Assembly (NCBI GenBank): GCA_902591185.1
Contig: CACIZU010000003.1
Span: forward strand, 1-64,000
Length of the DNA: 64,000 nt
Direction of reading: 5' to 3'
Source: an uncultured Pelagibacteraceae bacterium
GTDB lineage: Bacteria; Pseudomonadota; Alphaproteobacteria; Pelagibacterales; Pelagibacteraceae
This document shows, piece by piece, positions 9,040 to 17,711 of the stretch; within the stretch, counting starts at the first letter, position 1, and every line of letters begins with the position of its first letter. Both the position numbers and the translations under genes were made by a program. The notes under the pieces are model-generated. The model ran no database searches. It saw nothing but the letters and a program-made list of their open reading frames with translations, and had not been told where the DNA came from.

Positions 9040-10256
9040 GTCTTAATGACATTAAAAAAGAATTTCCAATTTTTGATGAAAAAATTCAAAACAATGATCT
9101 TGTTTACTTAGATAGCGCCAATTCATCTCAAAAACCAAAAATTGTAGTCGATAGAATTAATGAATTTTATACCAAGCAATTTTCTAATGTTGGTAGAAGT
9201 GTTCATTATCTTGCTGTAGCTGCAACTAATTTATACGAAAATACCAGGTCTTCTGTTCAAAAATATATAAATGCTAAAGATAAAAATGAAATTGTATTTA
9301 CTAAAGGCGCTACAGAAGCACTTAATCTAGTTGCAAATACTTTAGGACAAAATTATTTACAAGAAGGTGATGAAATATTAATTACAGAACTTGAACATCA
9401 TTCCAATTATGTTCCTTGGCATTTTTTAAGAAAATCAAAAAATATAAAAATAAATTTTGCTGAGATAAATGAATTAGGGGAAGTAACATTAGACGAAATA
9501 GAAAAAAAAATAACACCAAAAACAAAAATAATTTCAATTACACATTTATCAAATGTAACAGGTGCTATTTTACCAGTAAAAGAAATAACAAAACTAGCAC
9601 ATTCAAAAGGAATAATTGTTGTTGTTGACGGATGTCAAGGAGCACCACATTTAAAATTAGATATTCAAGATTTGGATTGTGATTTCTATGCAATTTCATG
9701 TCATAAAATGTATGGACCAACAGGCTTAGGTGTTTTATATGGAAAGAAAAAGTGGTTAGAGGAACTTCCACCATACCAAGGTGGAGGAGGAATGATAAAT
9801 GAAGTTAAAAAAGATAGAATTTCCTATGGCGATTTACCAAATAAATATGAAGCAGGAACTATGGCAACAGCTCAGGTTATCGCATTTGATCAATCAATAA
9901 AATTTTTAGAGAGTATAGGTATAGAAAATATTATGAAACACGAAGCCGAATTAATTGATTATGGACAAGAACTATTACAGAAAAATAATTCTGTTAAACT
10001 AATAGGCAATCCAAAAAATAAAGGTGGGATATTATCATTTACTTTAGAAGGGATACATCCTCATGATATTGCGACCATATTAGATGAAGATGGAATTGCA
10101 ATTAGAGCTGGACACCATTGCTGTCAAATTTTACATGATAAGTTAAATATTACAGCTAGCGCAAGGGCATCTGTTGGAATTTATAATACTAGAGAAGATT
10201 TAGATAAACTTAATGATTCAATTAACAACTGTAAAAAAATGTTTAATTTAAAATGA
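9036..10256 (+). CDS. sufS: cysteine desulfurase SufS
   Basis: A 406-aa PLP enzyme that takes sulfur from cysteine for Fe-S cluster assembly (class V aminotransferase fold, group II desulfurase). The PLP lysine is in SCHKMYGPTGLGVLYG, the cofactor-binding stretch is FTKGATEALNLVA and TELEHHSNYVPW, and the catalytic cysteine is in IRAGHHCCQILHDKLN near residue 360. It sits just before sufU, the usual sulfur acceptor for SufS enzymes of this type. It overlaps both neighbours by 4 bp. Confidence 0.96.
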   Translation: MSLNDIKKEFPIFDEKIQNNDLVYLDSANSSQKPKIVVDRINEFYTKQFSNVGRSVHYLAVAATNLYENTRSSVQKYINAKDKNEIVFTKGATEALNLVANTLGQNYLQEGDEILITELEHHSNYVPWHFLRKSKNIKINFAEINELGEVTLDEIEKKITPKTKIISITHLSNVTGAILPVKEITKLAHSKGIIVVVDGCQGAPHLKLDIQDLDCDFYAISCHKMYGPTGLGVLYGKKKWLEELPPYQGGGGMINEVKKDRISYGDLPNKYEAGTMATAQVIAFDQSIKFLESIGIENIMKHEAELIDYGQELLQKNNSVKLIGNPKNKGGILSFTLEGIHPHDIATILDEDGIAIRAGHHCCQILHDKLNITASARASVGIYNTREDLDKLNDSINNCKKMFNLK

Positions 10257-10717
10257 ATTTAAAAGAATTATATCAAGAAATAATATTAGAGCATGGTAAA
10301 AACCCCAGAAATCTTCGTAAAACAGAAGATTTTAATAAAGATGCAAAAGGAAATAATCCTTTATGTGGAGATAATGTTCATGTTTATTTAAAATTAAATG
10401 GACAAAAAATTGTTGAAGATATTTCTTTTGAAGGTAGTGGTTGTGCTATTTCAATGGCTTCGGCCTCTATAATGACAGATTTAATTAGAGGTAAAAATAA
10501 AAATGAAGCTAAAGAAATAGTAGAAGATTTCCTAGGCATGATTAAAAAAAATCCAGAATTAAAATCAGAATATTTAAAAGAAGATGAAAAAACTAAATTA
10601 ATGTGTTTATCAGGTGTAAAGCAGTATCCCATGAGAGTTAAGTGCGCAACATTATCTTGGCACACTTTAGTTTCTGCTTTTGATAATAATAAAGAAGAGG
10701 TTAAAACAGAGAATTAA
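10253..10717 (+). CDS. sufU: SufU-type sulfur transfer protein
   Basis: A 154-aa U-type Fe-S assembly protein. The three conserved cysteines lie in NNPLCGDNVHVYLKL, FEGSGCAISMASASIMTDLI and VKCATLSWHTL. The CLSGVKQYPMRVKCATL insertion before the last Cys marks SufU rather than IscU. In well-studied systems SufU is a zinc-dependent sulfurtransferase that accepts sulfur from SufS. Its place directly after sufS fits this role. No sufE gene is seen in the operon. Confidence 0.92.
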   Translation: MNLKELYQEIILEHGKNPRNLRKTEDFNKDAKGNNPLCGDNVHVYLKLNGQKIVEDISFEGSGCAISMASASIMTDLIRGKNKNEAKEIVEDFLGMIKKNPELKSEYLKEDEKTKLMCLSGVKQYPMRVKCATLSWHTLVSAFDNNKEEVKTEN

Positions 10718-10720
10718 AAT

Positions 10721-11020
10721 ATGTCTAAAAAAGAACAAATTATCGAAGAAATTAGAAAAATTTATGATCCTGAATTACCTGTAAATATTTATGAATTGGG
10801 ATTAATTTATGACATTATGGTTGAGGATGATAAGTTTGCTAAAATTAAAATGACATTAACTACGCCAAATTGTCCAGTTGCAGAAAGTTTACCAAAAGAA
10901 GTAAAAGAGGGTGCTATGCAAGTAGAAGGTATTGAAGAGGTTGATCTTGAATTAGTCTGGGATCCACCATGGAATAAAGATATGATGTCTGAAGCAGCTA
11001 AACTAGAATTAAACTTGTAA
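10721..11020 (+). CDS. DUF59/MIP18-family Fe-S maturation factor
   Basis: A 99-aa MIP18 (DUF59) domain protein, the type placed in suf operons and often called SufT or a PaaD-like factor. Visible hallmarks are the N-terminal IRKIYDPELPVNIYELGLIYDI, the loop LTTPNCPVAESLP with the conserved Cys, and the C-terminal VWDPPWNKDMMSEAAK. The family helps deliver Fe-S clusters to client proteins. It sits 3 bp after sufU and overlaps sufA by one base, so it is part of the operon. Confidence 0.93.
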   Translation: MSKKEQIIEEIRKIYDPELPVNIYELGLIYDIMVEDDKFAKIKMTLTTPNCPVAESLPKEVKEGAMQVEGIEEVDLELVWDPPWNKDMMSEAAKLELNL

Positions 11021-11355
11021 TGAATCAAATTATTAAATTAAGCGATAATGCAGCGATAAGAATTAAAGAGATTATGTCTAATGCTGAAAAAGATTCACTT
11101 GGAGTAAGAGTGTCTGTTAAGACAGGAGGTTGTGCTGGTATGTCTTATGTTATGGAATATACAAAAGAAGCAAACCCTAATGATGAAGTTATTGAAGATA
11201 AAGGAGTTAAAGTTTTTGTTGATTCAGCAGCCATAATGTATCTGCTTGGTACTGAAATGGATTATAAAAAGGAAGAACTTTCTTCGTCTTTTGTATTTAA
11301 TAATCCCAATGAAACTGAGCGTTGCGGATGTGGAGAGTCTTTTAAAATCAAATAG
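11020..11355 (+). CDS. sufA: A-type Fe-S carrier (SufA/IscA family)
   Basis: A 111-aa HesB/IscA-like protein that carries Fe-S clusters from the scaffold to apo-enzymes. The three ligand cysteines are in KTGGCAGMSYVMEY and the C-terminal ERCGCGESFKI. Length and position at the operon end fit SufA; IscA or ErpA would be equally good family names. The next gene on this strand is a 56-aa ORF after 66 bp, so this is the last clear suf gene. Confidence 0.92.
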   Translation: MNQIIKLSDNAAIRIKEIMSNAEKDSLGVRVSVKTGGCAGMSYVMEYTKEANPNDEVIEDKGVKVFVDSAAIMYLLGTEMDYKKEELSSSFVFNNPNETERCGCGESFKIK

Positions 11356-11421
11356 GTTGTATTATCCTGATAATTGCATAGCTGTATTGCATTATTTGCA
11401 TAACTAGTATACAGATTCTCT

Positions 11422-11592
11422 ATGAATAAATTTGAATTTAAAAATCTAGTTAAAAACCTTAAAAATTCTCTGAAAGAAAAAACTTTTTTCAAAGATCTGC
11501 GAAAAGAAGTAGAAACAGGTGCTAACGGCACGCAAGACTACGTTGTAAAAAAAGGTGTTAACAAAGATACAATTGCAACAACTAAGCAGTAA
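11422..11592 (+). CDS. hypothetical 56-aa small protein
   Basis: An ATG ORF of 56 codons between sufA and the convergent glnA. The product is basic, with a Lys/Phe/Leu-rich first half that looks helical (KNLVKNLKNSLKEKTFFKDL) and a polar second half with VETGANGTQDYVVKKGV. The second half uses noticeably more G and C than the flanking spacer, which suggests coding. The 66-bp spacer upstream has three TTGCAT-like hexamers. The ORF ends 8 bp from the glnA stop. No family was recognised. Confidence 0.45.
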   Translation: MNKFEFKNLVKNLKNSLKEKTFFKDLRKEVETGANGTQDYVVKKGVNKDTIATTKQ

Positions 11593-11599
11593 TTAATTA

Positions 11600-13006
11600 C
11601 TAACTACTGTAATACATCTCAAACTCAACTGGATGAGGCGCATGTTCAAATTTATGTATTTCTTCAAACTTAAGCGCAATGTAAGCATCAATTTGATCAT
11701 CTGTAAATACACCGCCTTGAGTTAAAAACTCTCTATCTTTATCTAAACTTTCCATAGCCTCTCTTAGAGAGCCACAAACAGTTGGTATTGCACTAACTTC
11801 TTCTGGTGGTAATTCATACAAATCTTTATCAAAAGATTCACCTGGGTGAATTTTATTTTGAATTCCATCAAGCCCGGCCATAAGCATTGCAGCAAAAGTT
11901 AAATAAGGGTTTCCAGAAGCATCTGGAAATCTTATTTCACATCTTGCACCTTTTTTACTTAAAGTAATTGGTATACGACATGAAGCAGATCTATTTCTAG
12001 CTGAATAAGCGAGAAGTACTGGAGCCTCAAAACCTGGAACTAATCTTTTATAACTATTAGTTGTTGAGTTAGCAAAAGCATTAATTGCTTTAGCATGTTT
12101 TAAAATTCCACCAATATAGTGTAAAGCTGTTTCTGATAAACCAGCATAAGCATCACCAGAAAATATTGGTGTATCACCTTTCCAAATTGATTGGTGTATA
12201 TGCATACCTGAACCATTATCGCCTGCAACGGGTTTTGGCATAAATGTAGCTGTTTTGCCAAATGAATGTGTAACCATTTGCACAACATATTTATACAATT
12301 GAACATTATCAGCTTGATTAACTAAAGTTCCAAAATACATACCAAGTTCATGTTGGCTTGGAGCAACTTCATGATGATGTTTTTCAACTTTAATTCCAAC
12401 TTCTTTTAAGTTTTTCAAATATTCACCTCGCATGTCTTGTTCACTGTCAACAGGAGGAACCGGAAAGTATCCACCTTTTATAGGAGGTCTATGACCCATG
12501 TTTCCATTTTCATAAACTTTACCAGAGTTGTATGGTCCTTCTTTACTATCAAGAACAAATCCAGTGTTATTTGGATCATTGTTAATTCTTACATCATCAA
12601 AAACAAAAAATTCTGGCTCAGGACCAAAGAATGCCTTATCTCCAATACCTGAAGATTTTAAATATTCCTCAGCTTTTTTTGCAACACCTCTGGGATCTCT
12701 TTCATAAGGAGATTTTTTAACAGCATCTAAAATATCACAAAATAAAATTACAGTATTATGAGAAGTAAACGGATCCATTATCATTCTTGAAGTATCAGGT
12801 TTTAAAATCATGTCTGACTCGTTAATAGCTTTCCAACCAGCAATTGAAGAACCATCAAAAAATACTCCATCATTTAACATTTCTTCATCAACAATAGTTG
12901 CATCCATAGTTAAATGTTGAAGTTTTCCTCTTGGGTCAGTAAATCTAAGATCTACGAATTCTGCTTCTTTTTCTTTAATAAATTTTAAAACATTTACTGC
13001 GCTCAT
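11600..13006 (-). CDS. glnA: glutamine synthetase type I
   Basis: Makes glutamine from glutamate, ammonia and ATP; 468 aa, the usual GSI length. Motifs include the N-terminal [26 protein letters not shown], the ammonium/ATP site [25 protein letters not shown] and [23 protein letters not shown]. The Tyr of the adenylylation loop is kept ([11 protein letters not shown]). No glnB lies beside it, unlike in most alphaproteobacteria, which fits the published lack of PII control in SAR11. The 153-bp upstream spacer showed no recognisable riboswitch or operator; a weak ribosome site (AGGAAA) precedes the ATG. Confidence 0.97.
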   Translation of the reverse strand: MSAVNVLKFIKEKEAEFVDLRFTDPRGKLQHLTMDATIVDEEMLNDGVFFDGSSIAGWKAINESDMILKPDTSRMIMDPFTSHNTVILFCDILDAVKKSPYERDPRGVAKKAEEYLKSSGIGDKAFFGPEPEFFVFDDVRINNDPNNTGFVLDSKEGPYNSGKVYENGNMGHRPPIKGGYFPVPPVDSEQDMRGEYLKNLKEVGIKVEKHHHEVAPSQHELGMYFGTLVNQADNVQLYKYVVQMVTHSFGKTATFMPKPVAGDNGSGMHIHQSIWKGDTPIFSGDAYAGLSETALHYIGGILKHAKAINAFANSTTNSYKRLVPGFEAPVLLAYSARNRSASCRIPITLSKKGARCEIRFPDASGNPYLTFAAMLMAGLDGIQNKIHPGESFDKDLYELPPEEVSAIPTVCGSLREAMESLDKDREFLTQGGVFTDDQIDAYIALKFEEIHKFEHAPHPVEFEMYYSS

Positions 13007-13159
13007 TTTTTTTCCTATTAAATATTGTTAGTTTTTAATATCAAAAAATTATAGATTAATATTGTTTATTATTGATATACCACCTATGCATTTTTTACAT
13101 ATATAAATGGGAATTAATGAGAAATAATCAATTCACGATTTGTTACAATTATTAGTTGA

Positions 13160-13639
13160 ATGGAAAATATATTAGACAAGGAATCAGTTAGAAGGGTTAT
13201 TAAAATTTTAGATGAATTTGACCCAAGTTTAAAGATAGAAATTTTAAATAGTTCAGCCAGAACCGCTGAAGATGCTGCCTCATCTTTAAATTGTGAAGTT
13301 GGGGCAATAGTAAAAAGTTTATTATTGAGAACTGACAATGATTTTATTTTATGTTTAGTGTCAGGTGATAATCGTTGCTCTCTAAATAAGGTTAAAAAAA
13401 TTATAAATTTAAAAGATGTTTCCATGGCAGATGCTGACCAAGTTAAAAGTGTAACTGGTTTTTCAATAGGAGGTGTTTCACCTATTGCTCATTTAAAAAA
13501 AATTAAAATACTGGTAGATTTGTCTTTATCAAGGTTTGAGTATGTTTATGCTGCAGCAGGGCATCCTAATTCTATTTTTAAGATTACTTATAAACAGTTA
13601 GTTAAGCTTACTAATGGTAAAGAAGAGGATATAGTTTAA
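13160..13639 (+). CDS. YbaK/EbsC-type aminoacyl-tRNA deacylase
   Basis: A 159-aa protein of the YbaK/ProX editing-domain family, which in characterised members hydrolyses mischarged tRNAs such as Cys-tRNA-Pro. The fold markers are NCEVGAIVKSLLLRTDNDFILCLVSGD with the conserved Lys, FSIGGVSPIAHL and YAAAGHPNSIFKI. Its stop codon is directly followed by the ATG of the EamA transporter with no gap, so the two are co-transcribed; a functional link is not obvious. Confidence 0.88.
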   Translation: MENILDKESVRRVIKILDEFDPSLKIEILNSSARTAEDAASSLNCEVGAIVKSLLLRTDNDFILCLVSGDNRCSLNKVKKIINLKDVSMADADQVKSVTGFSIGGVSPIAHLKKIKILVDLSLSRFEYVYAAAGHPNSIFKITYKQLVKLTNGKEEDIV

Positions 13640-14527
13640 ATGAGAAAGCCAAAATTATTAGATTATTTACTTCTAACAATTTTAGCTTTGATATGGGCAT
13701 CAGCTTTTTTTAATATCAAAATTGCAACATATTCTTTTGGACCAGTAACAATTGCTTTTTTGAGAGTTTTTTTTGGGGCAATTCCAGTTTTACTTCTTTG
13801 TTATTATAAAAATATAAAAATTGAAGCTTTTTCAAAAGACTGGCATTGGTTTGCAATGATAGGTTTTATTAATTTAGTGGCACCATTTTTTTTAATAGCA
13901 TATGGAGTTAAATCTGTTCAGAGTAATTTGGCAGCTATTCTAATGTCTACCACACCATTAAGCTCAACAGTTTTGGGTCACTTTTACACAAAAAATGAAA
14001 AGTTTAATTTAGTTAAAACTTTTGGAATTTTAATTGGGTTTTCAGGAATAGTATTTTTATTTTCTGACAATATTTTAATTGATGAAAATAATTTTATTTC
14101 AGCATTATTAATTTTATTAGGATCAACCTGTTATGTAATAGGAGGTGTTTTAACTTTAAAGATTAGTAAGAAAAAAAATGAAAATGTAACAAGTTCAATA
14201 TTAATTTGGGCAATTATAATTTTAATACCACTTGTATGTTTTATAGAGCAACCTTGGCAATCAATTCCAAGAACTGATTCATTAATATCTGTTATTTATC
14301 TTGGAATAGTTCCAACTGGAATTGCTTGGATGTTACGTTTTAGAGTTTTAAAAAATAATGGTTTGATTTTTCAATCGCAAGTTTCTTATTTAATACCAAT
14401 ATTTGGAACTATTTTGGGTTATATATTTTTAAAAGAATTAATAACAATTAAAGTTTTAATATCGTTAATAGCAGTTTGTATTGGAGTTTATTTTGTTAGA
14501 AAAGCAGATGATAGAAAGTTTATTTAA
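13640..14527 (+). CDS. EamA/DMT-family permease
   Basis: A 295-aa inner-membrane protein with about ten hydrophobic helices in two halves, as in the drug/metabolite transporter superfamily (two EamA domains). The first half begins LLTILALIWASAFFNIKIAT and includes PVTIAFLRVFFGAIPVLLL; the second ends with LIPIFGTILGYIFLKELIT. These resemble RhaT/YdcZ-like exporters of amino acids or metabolites. The substrate cannot be told. It overlaps the end of the convergent methyltransferase by 8 bp. Confidence 0.88.
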   Translation: MRKPKLLDYLLLTILALIWASAFFNIKIATYSFGPVTIAFLRVFFGAIPVLLLCYYKNIKIEAFSKDWHWFAMIGFINLVAPFFLIAYGVKSVQSNLAAILMSTTPLSSTVLGHFYTKNEKFNLVKTFGILIGFSGIVFLFSDNILIDENNFISALLILLGSTCYVIGGVLTLKISKKKNENVTSSILIWAIIILIPLVCFIEQPWQSIPRTDSLISVIYLGIVPTGIAWMLRFRVLKNNGLIFQSQVSYLIPIFGTILGYIFLKELITIKVLISLIAVCIGVYFVRKADDRKFI

Positions 14528-15425
14528 GTCTTGCCATTGCTTCAATATGTGAAGGCCTTGTTTCACAACAACCACCTAATATTGTAGCACCATTTTCTTT
14601 AAATTTTTTTGCAATTTCTCCAATTTTATCTGGGGTCAAATCTGATCTATGACCAAGAAATTCATTCGGATTCCCACCAAAATTTTTGAAAAATGATGAT
14701 GTGTAACCTTCTTTAGGATTAGTTGTTATAAACCCATTTAATTTAAACCCAAATGGAACATTTAATTGTTTAATTTCTGTTAAGTTTTTTTCGTAATTTT
14801 CTGGAGATACACAAGAAAGCATGACACCCAATAATTGATCATCAATAACACTTTTAATATCAGAAATCTTTTCACCACTAGGTAAATTAGTTCCCTCTGA
14901 TATATGAATACCAATCAAGTAAGGTTTTTTAAATTCTTTGATGGCATTAATTCCACATTTAAACTCTTTAATACTGCTCCATACATCGAAATAAAAAAAA
15001 TCAACATATTGATCTAGTAACATAGCTTGTTCGTTAAAAGTTTTTGTTATTTCTTCTTCGTTTCTTTGATCTGCTTCATAAGTTAATTCTTGAGGAGGTA
15101 GCCCACCAGCGATCAAAATATTTGGAAATTCTTTTTTTACTTTTTGAGCAATTTCACCCGCTTTTTTATTTAGATACTCAAATTTATCCTCAATGTTATT
15201 TTCTTTTAATCTTTTTCTTCTTGTTGTGAATGTGGTAGTTACAATTACTTCAGCTCCAGCCTTTACAAAATCTCTATGTGTGTCTTGAAGTAATTGATGA
15301 TAATTTTCATCTAGAATTGCATTGGCACTCCATAAAGTGCCATTAGGTTTCATGCCCCTTGCCAGAAGCTCTTGACCCATACCGCCATCTAATATTCTTG
15401 TTTGTTTAAAAAAATTTAAGTCCAT
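14520..15425 (-). CDS. homocysteine S-methyltransferase (BhmT/MmuM-like)
   Basis: A 301-aa cytoplasmic enzyme that methylates homocysteine to methionine using betaine, S-methylmethionine or a similar donor. It has the barrel start ILDGGMGQELLARGM, the Zn-ligand Cys in GVMLSCVSPENYE, and the double-Cys ligand GGCCETRPSHIEAM at the C-terminus. The ATG at 15425 is chosen because GAGGAG lies 4 bp upstream; an in-frame GTG at 15437 would lose that site. Two RNA structures of SAM-riboswitch type precede the gene, so it is probably repressed when SAM is plentiful. Which methyl donor is used cannot be read from sequence; glycine betaine is plausible in SAR11. Confidence 0.9.
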   Translation of the reverse strand: MDLNFFKQTRILDGGMGQELLARGMKPNGTLWSANAILDENYHQLLQDTHRDFVKAGAEVIVTTTFTTRRKRLKENNIEDKFEYLNKKAGEIAQKVKKEFPNILIAGGLPPQELTYEADQRNEEEITKTFNEQAMLLDQYVDFFYFDVWSSIKEFKCGINAIKEFKKPYLIGIHISEGTNLPSGEKISDIKSVIDDQLLGVMLSCVSPENYEKNLTEIKQLNVPFGFKLNGFITTNPKEGYTSSFFKNFGGNPNEFLGHRSDLTPDKIGEIAKKFKENGATILGGCCETRPSHIEAMARLK

Positions 15426-15428
15426 TAT

Positions 15429-15475
15429 ACTCCTCACTTTTTTAGTGCTTTAGCATTATGCTAGGTGCACAATAT
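15429..15475 (-). promoter_or_regulatory. SAM-V-like pseudoknot covering the ribosome site
   Basis: On the minus strand GTGC (15470-15467) can pair with GCAC (15448-15445). The loop begins ACCT, whose CCT can pair with AGG of the Shine-Dalgarno GAGGAG (15435-15430), giving an H-type pseudoknot like SAM-II/SAM-V aptamers. The loop carries GCTAAA and the linker TAAAAAAGTG. A competing short hairpin CAC/GTG could free or hide the site. It lies 32 nt after a SAM-II aptamer. SAM-V after SAM-II has been described in SAR11 methionine-cycle genes. Assignment by eye. Confidence 0.55.
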
Positions 15476-15506
15476 AGTTCAAATACCTTGCTTATTGATT
15501 TTATGT

Positions 15507-15557
15507 GGGATTTCCTTTTTAGCAGTTAATGCCCGCAATAGGATCAAATCGGCAATA
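15507..15557 (-). ncRNA. SAM-II riboswitch aptamer
   Basis: The minus-strand RNA has the SAM-II core in order: a short P1 (TGCC 15554-15551 with GGCA 15533-15530), an L1 loop reading GATTTGATCCTATTGC, and the 3' part CTGCTAAAAAGGA. The TCC in L1 can pair with GGA at 15517-15515 to make the pseudoknot. This closely follows the metagenomic SAM-II reference (GATTTAACCGTATTGC and GCTAAAAAGG), with a compensating change in the pseudoknot pair. The downstream gene makes methionine, which fits SAM feedback. Confidence 0.82.
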
Positions 15558-15616
15558 AACTTATAAAACTTTAATAATTATTTGTAAACTATTTTTTAAA
15601 GACAATTAAATTAAGA

Positions 15617-16363
15617 CTATGGTATCAGTCTTATACCCATTCTTATTGCTACAAAAATAACTAACAGTGAAGTTATTAAGGCAAGAGTCTTATTAGATAA
15701 AAACTTTATATTTAAGAAATTTCCAATTTGACCTCCTATAAAAACACATAAGAAAAGTGGCCAAAAATTGAAAAATTCATCAAACACAATGTCTTTAGTT
15801 AATTGACCAGCTACACCAAATATTGAATTAATTAAGATAAATAAAGAGGCTGCTGCTGTAATGTGTTTTGGATATCCGGCTTTCATCAAAAATAAAATTG
15901 GACTTAAAAATATACCACCACCAATTCCAACAATACCTGAGATAAACCCTATTATAGAACCAATAAAAATTGACAATAAATTTGAAATTTTTTTTATTTT
16001 AAACTCATCTTTATTAAAAAACTTACTTTCAATAAATAAAAAAATACCAGCAATCATCAAAACAAAAAATAATAATATTTCAAATAAATCTTTTTCTATT
16101 GAAATTGAAGCTCCAAAAAAAGCAAATGGTATAGAGCCTACAAGGTATGGTGTTAACAATTTAAGATTAATATTACCTGATCTTAAGTAGTTAATTGAAT
16201 TTCCTGATACTACAATGATATTGCAAAATAGAGCTATTACAGGAAAAATATAGTAGGGAAAATCCCAAATTAACATTAAAGCTAGATAAGTGGAACCTCC
16301 ACCGAAACCTACACTAGAGTACAAAATTGCTGTTATAAAGAAAAATATTGATAATATAATCAT
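15617..16363 (-). CDS. TauE/SafE-family permease
   Basis: A 248-aa inner-membrane protein with about seven to eight hydrophobic helices and the family repeats: SSVGFGGGSTYLALML near the N-terminus and GFISGIVGIGGGIFLSPILFL in the middle. TauE/SafE proteins are thought to export sulfite, sulfoacetate or other organosulfur anions. It is divergent from moaB with only 15 bp between start codons. The adjacent homocysteine methyltransferase and molybdoenzyme genes suggest a sulfur-related setting, but the substrate is not shown. Confidence 0.87.
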   Translation of the reverse strand: MIILSIFFFITAILYSSVGFGGGSTYLALMLIWDFPYYIFPVIALFCNIIVVSGNSINYLRSGNINLKLLTPYLVGSIPFAFFGASISIEKDLFEILLFFVLMIAGIFLFIESKFFNKDEFKIKKISNLLSIFIGSIIGFISGIVGIGGGIFLSPILFLMKAGYPKHITAAASLFILINSIFGVAGQLTKDIVFDEFFNFWPLFLCVFIGGQIGNFLNIKFLSNKTLALITSLLVIFVAIRMGIRLIP

Positions 16364-16378
16364 ACTTAAAAAATTATC

Positions 16379-16879
16379 ATGAATGTAAATATAGCTTTAT
16401 TAACTGTAACAGATACTAGAACTTTTGATAATGATAAATCTGGTACTATTCTTGTTGATAAAATTAAAGAAGCCAATCATAGTTTAATTGATAGAAAAAT
16501 TTGCAAAGATAATAAAAAAGATATTATTTTAATTTTAAAAGAGTGGATTAACCAAAAAGACATTGATGTAATTATAACTACTGGTGGCACTGGATTGACT
16601 GGAAGGGATATAACTCCAGAGGCTGTTGATGAAGTTGCAGATAAACATATACCAGGATTTGGCGAAGTTTTTAGAAATATAAGCTTAAAAACAGTAGGAA
16701 CTTCTGCGATACAATCAAGAGCTTGTGCAGTTTTGGCAAATGGTAAATATATTTTTGCTCTTCCCGGTTCTTCTGGTGGAGTTACTGACGCTTGGGATGG
16801 AATTCTAAAACATCAATTAGATATTAATCACAAACCTTGTAATTTTGTTGAATTGTTCCCAAGACTAAAAGAAAAGTAA
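16379..16879 (+). CDS. moaB: molybdenum cofactor biosynthesis protein MoaB/MogA family
   Basis: A 166-aa MoaB/MogA-fold protein that adenylylates molybdopterin before molybdenum insertion. The nucleotide site reads TTGGTGLTGRDITPEAV, with the conserved SLKTVGTSAIQSRACAV and LPGSSGGVTDAWDGILKHQL motifs. It stands alone on the plus strand facing the moa/msr cluster and is convergent with DUF1244. No moeA, mogA or mobA was found in the window. Confidence 0.92.
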   Translation: MNVNIALLTVTDTRTFDNDKSGTILVDKIKEANHSLIDRKICKDNKKDIILILKEWINQKDIDVIITTGGTGLTGRDITPEAVDEVADKHIPGFGEVFRNISLKTVGTSAIQSRACAVLANGKYIFALPGSSGGVTDAWDGILKHQLDINHKPCNFVELFPRLKEK

Positions 16880-17125
16880 TTATTTTTGGTATTTTTCTTT
16901 CCATTCAGAATAAGGCATACCATAAATATGATTTCTTGCATCAGGATCTGAAATTTCAATTCCTTTTTTTTGTGCCTCTTCTCGATACCATCTGGATAAA
17001 CAATTTCTACAAAAACCTGCTAAGTTCATTAGATCAATATTTTGAACATCTTTTCTTTCATCTAAATGTTTTATTAACCTATCAAGAGTTGCTGATTGAA
17101 TTTCTTTTTTTATATTATCATCCAT
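16880..17125 (-). CDS. DUF1244 family protein
   Basis: An 81-aa conserved protein. LDRLIKHLDERKDVQNIDLMNLAGFCRNCLSRWY with two Cys and the C-terminal GIEISDPDARNHIYGMPYSEWK are diagnostic of DUF1244, a small family widespread in proteobacteria with no settled function. It is 3 bp downstream of msrQ on the same strand, so it may be the last gene of the moa-msr operon. It abuts moaB tail to tail. Confidence 0.9.
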   Translation of the reverse strand: MDDNIKKEIQSATLDRLIKHLDERKDVQNIDLMNLAGFCRNCLSRWYREEAQKKGIEISDPDARNHIYGMPYSEWKEKYQK

Positions 17126-17128
17126 AAT

Positions 17129-17701
17129 TTATATCTTTTTTTTTATTCTAATTCTTAAAGTAAGCAAAACAAGTATAATTACGGAGTAAATTAATGGTTT
17201 AAAAAAAATAGTCTTTGATAACCAAATATAATGAAGAGATCCAAAAACTGCAATTACATATATAAGTCTGTGTAATTTTTTCCAGTTATGTTTTAATAAT
17301 TTTGTCATTTTTTGAGATGATGTTGTGGCTAGAGGAATTAGCAATAACCAAGCAGAAAATCCAATAAAAATATATTTCTTTTTCAGAATATCATTCAAAA
17401 TTGGTTTCAGATCAAATCTATAATCTAGACCTATATATGTTAATAGATGGATAGTTGCATAAAAAAAAACAAATAAGCCAAACATTCTTCTAAATTTTAT
17501 CCAAAAGTTAAAATTTGTAAATCTCTTAAGAGGGCTCATGGCTAAAGTTATACAAATAAAAATTAGAGTCCATTCACCAAAATGCTTCATGATTTTTTTT
17601 ATAGGTTCTGCTCCTAATTGATTATTATAAATATCTAAAGAAATTGTAGTTAATGGCCATAAACATAAAATAAAAATGAAAATTTTGGAATATTTTATCA
17701 A
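17129..17701 (-). CDS. msrQ: MsrQ heme-binding membrane subunit
   Basis: A 190-aa inner-membrane b-type heme protein that passes electrons from the quinone pool or flavin to MsrP for repair of methionine sulfoxide in the periplasm. Helices carry GEWTLIFICITLAMSPLKRF, a His-bearing FFYATIHLLTYIGLDY, the HNWKKLHRLIYVIAVFGSLHYIW stretch with heme-ligand histidines, and a final hydrophobic helix. It directly follows msrP (10 bp), the standard pairing. Confidence 0.93.
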   Translation of the reverse strand: MIKYSKIFIFILCLWPLTTISLDIYNNQLGAEPIKKIMKHFGEWTLIFICITLAMSPLKRFTNFNFWIKFRRMFGLFVFFYATIHLLTYIGLDYRFDLKPILNDILKKKYIFIGFSAWLLLIPLATTSSQKMTKLLKHNWKKLHRLIYVIAVFGSLHYIWLSKTIFFKPLIYSVIILVLLTLRIRIKKKI

Positions 17702-17711
17702 TGTAATTTAT

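Noticed and set aside
11356-11421. possible tRNA or riboswitch in the spacer after sufA
   Set aside because: TTGCAT hexamers recur but there is no cloverleaf, T-loop sequence or known aptamer core.
12437-12652. 71-aa plus-strand ORF opposite glnA
   Set aside because: It is the complement of the strongly conserved glnA coding sequence and has no independent signal.
13007-13159. glutamine riboswitch or NtrC-type site before glnA
   Set aside because: No aptamer core or GC/TGC-type promoter motif could be found by eye; only AT-rich DNA and a short ribosome site.
13114-13425. 103-aa minus-strand ORF
   Set aside because: Lies over the YbaK-like gene, which has clear family motifs on the plus strand.
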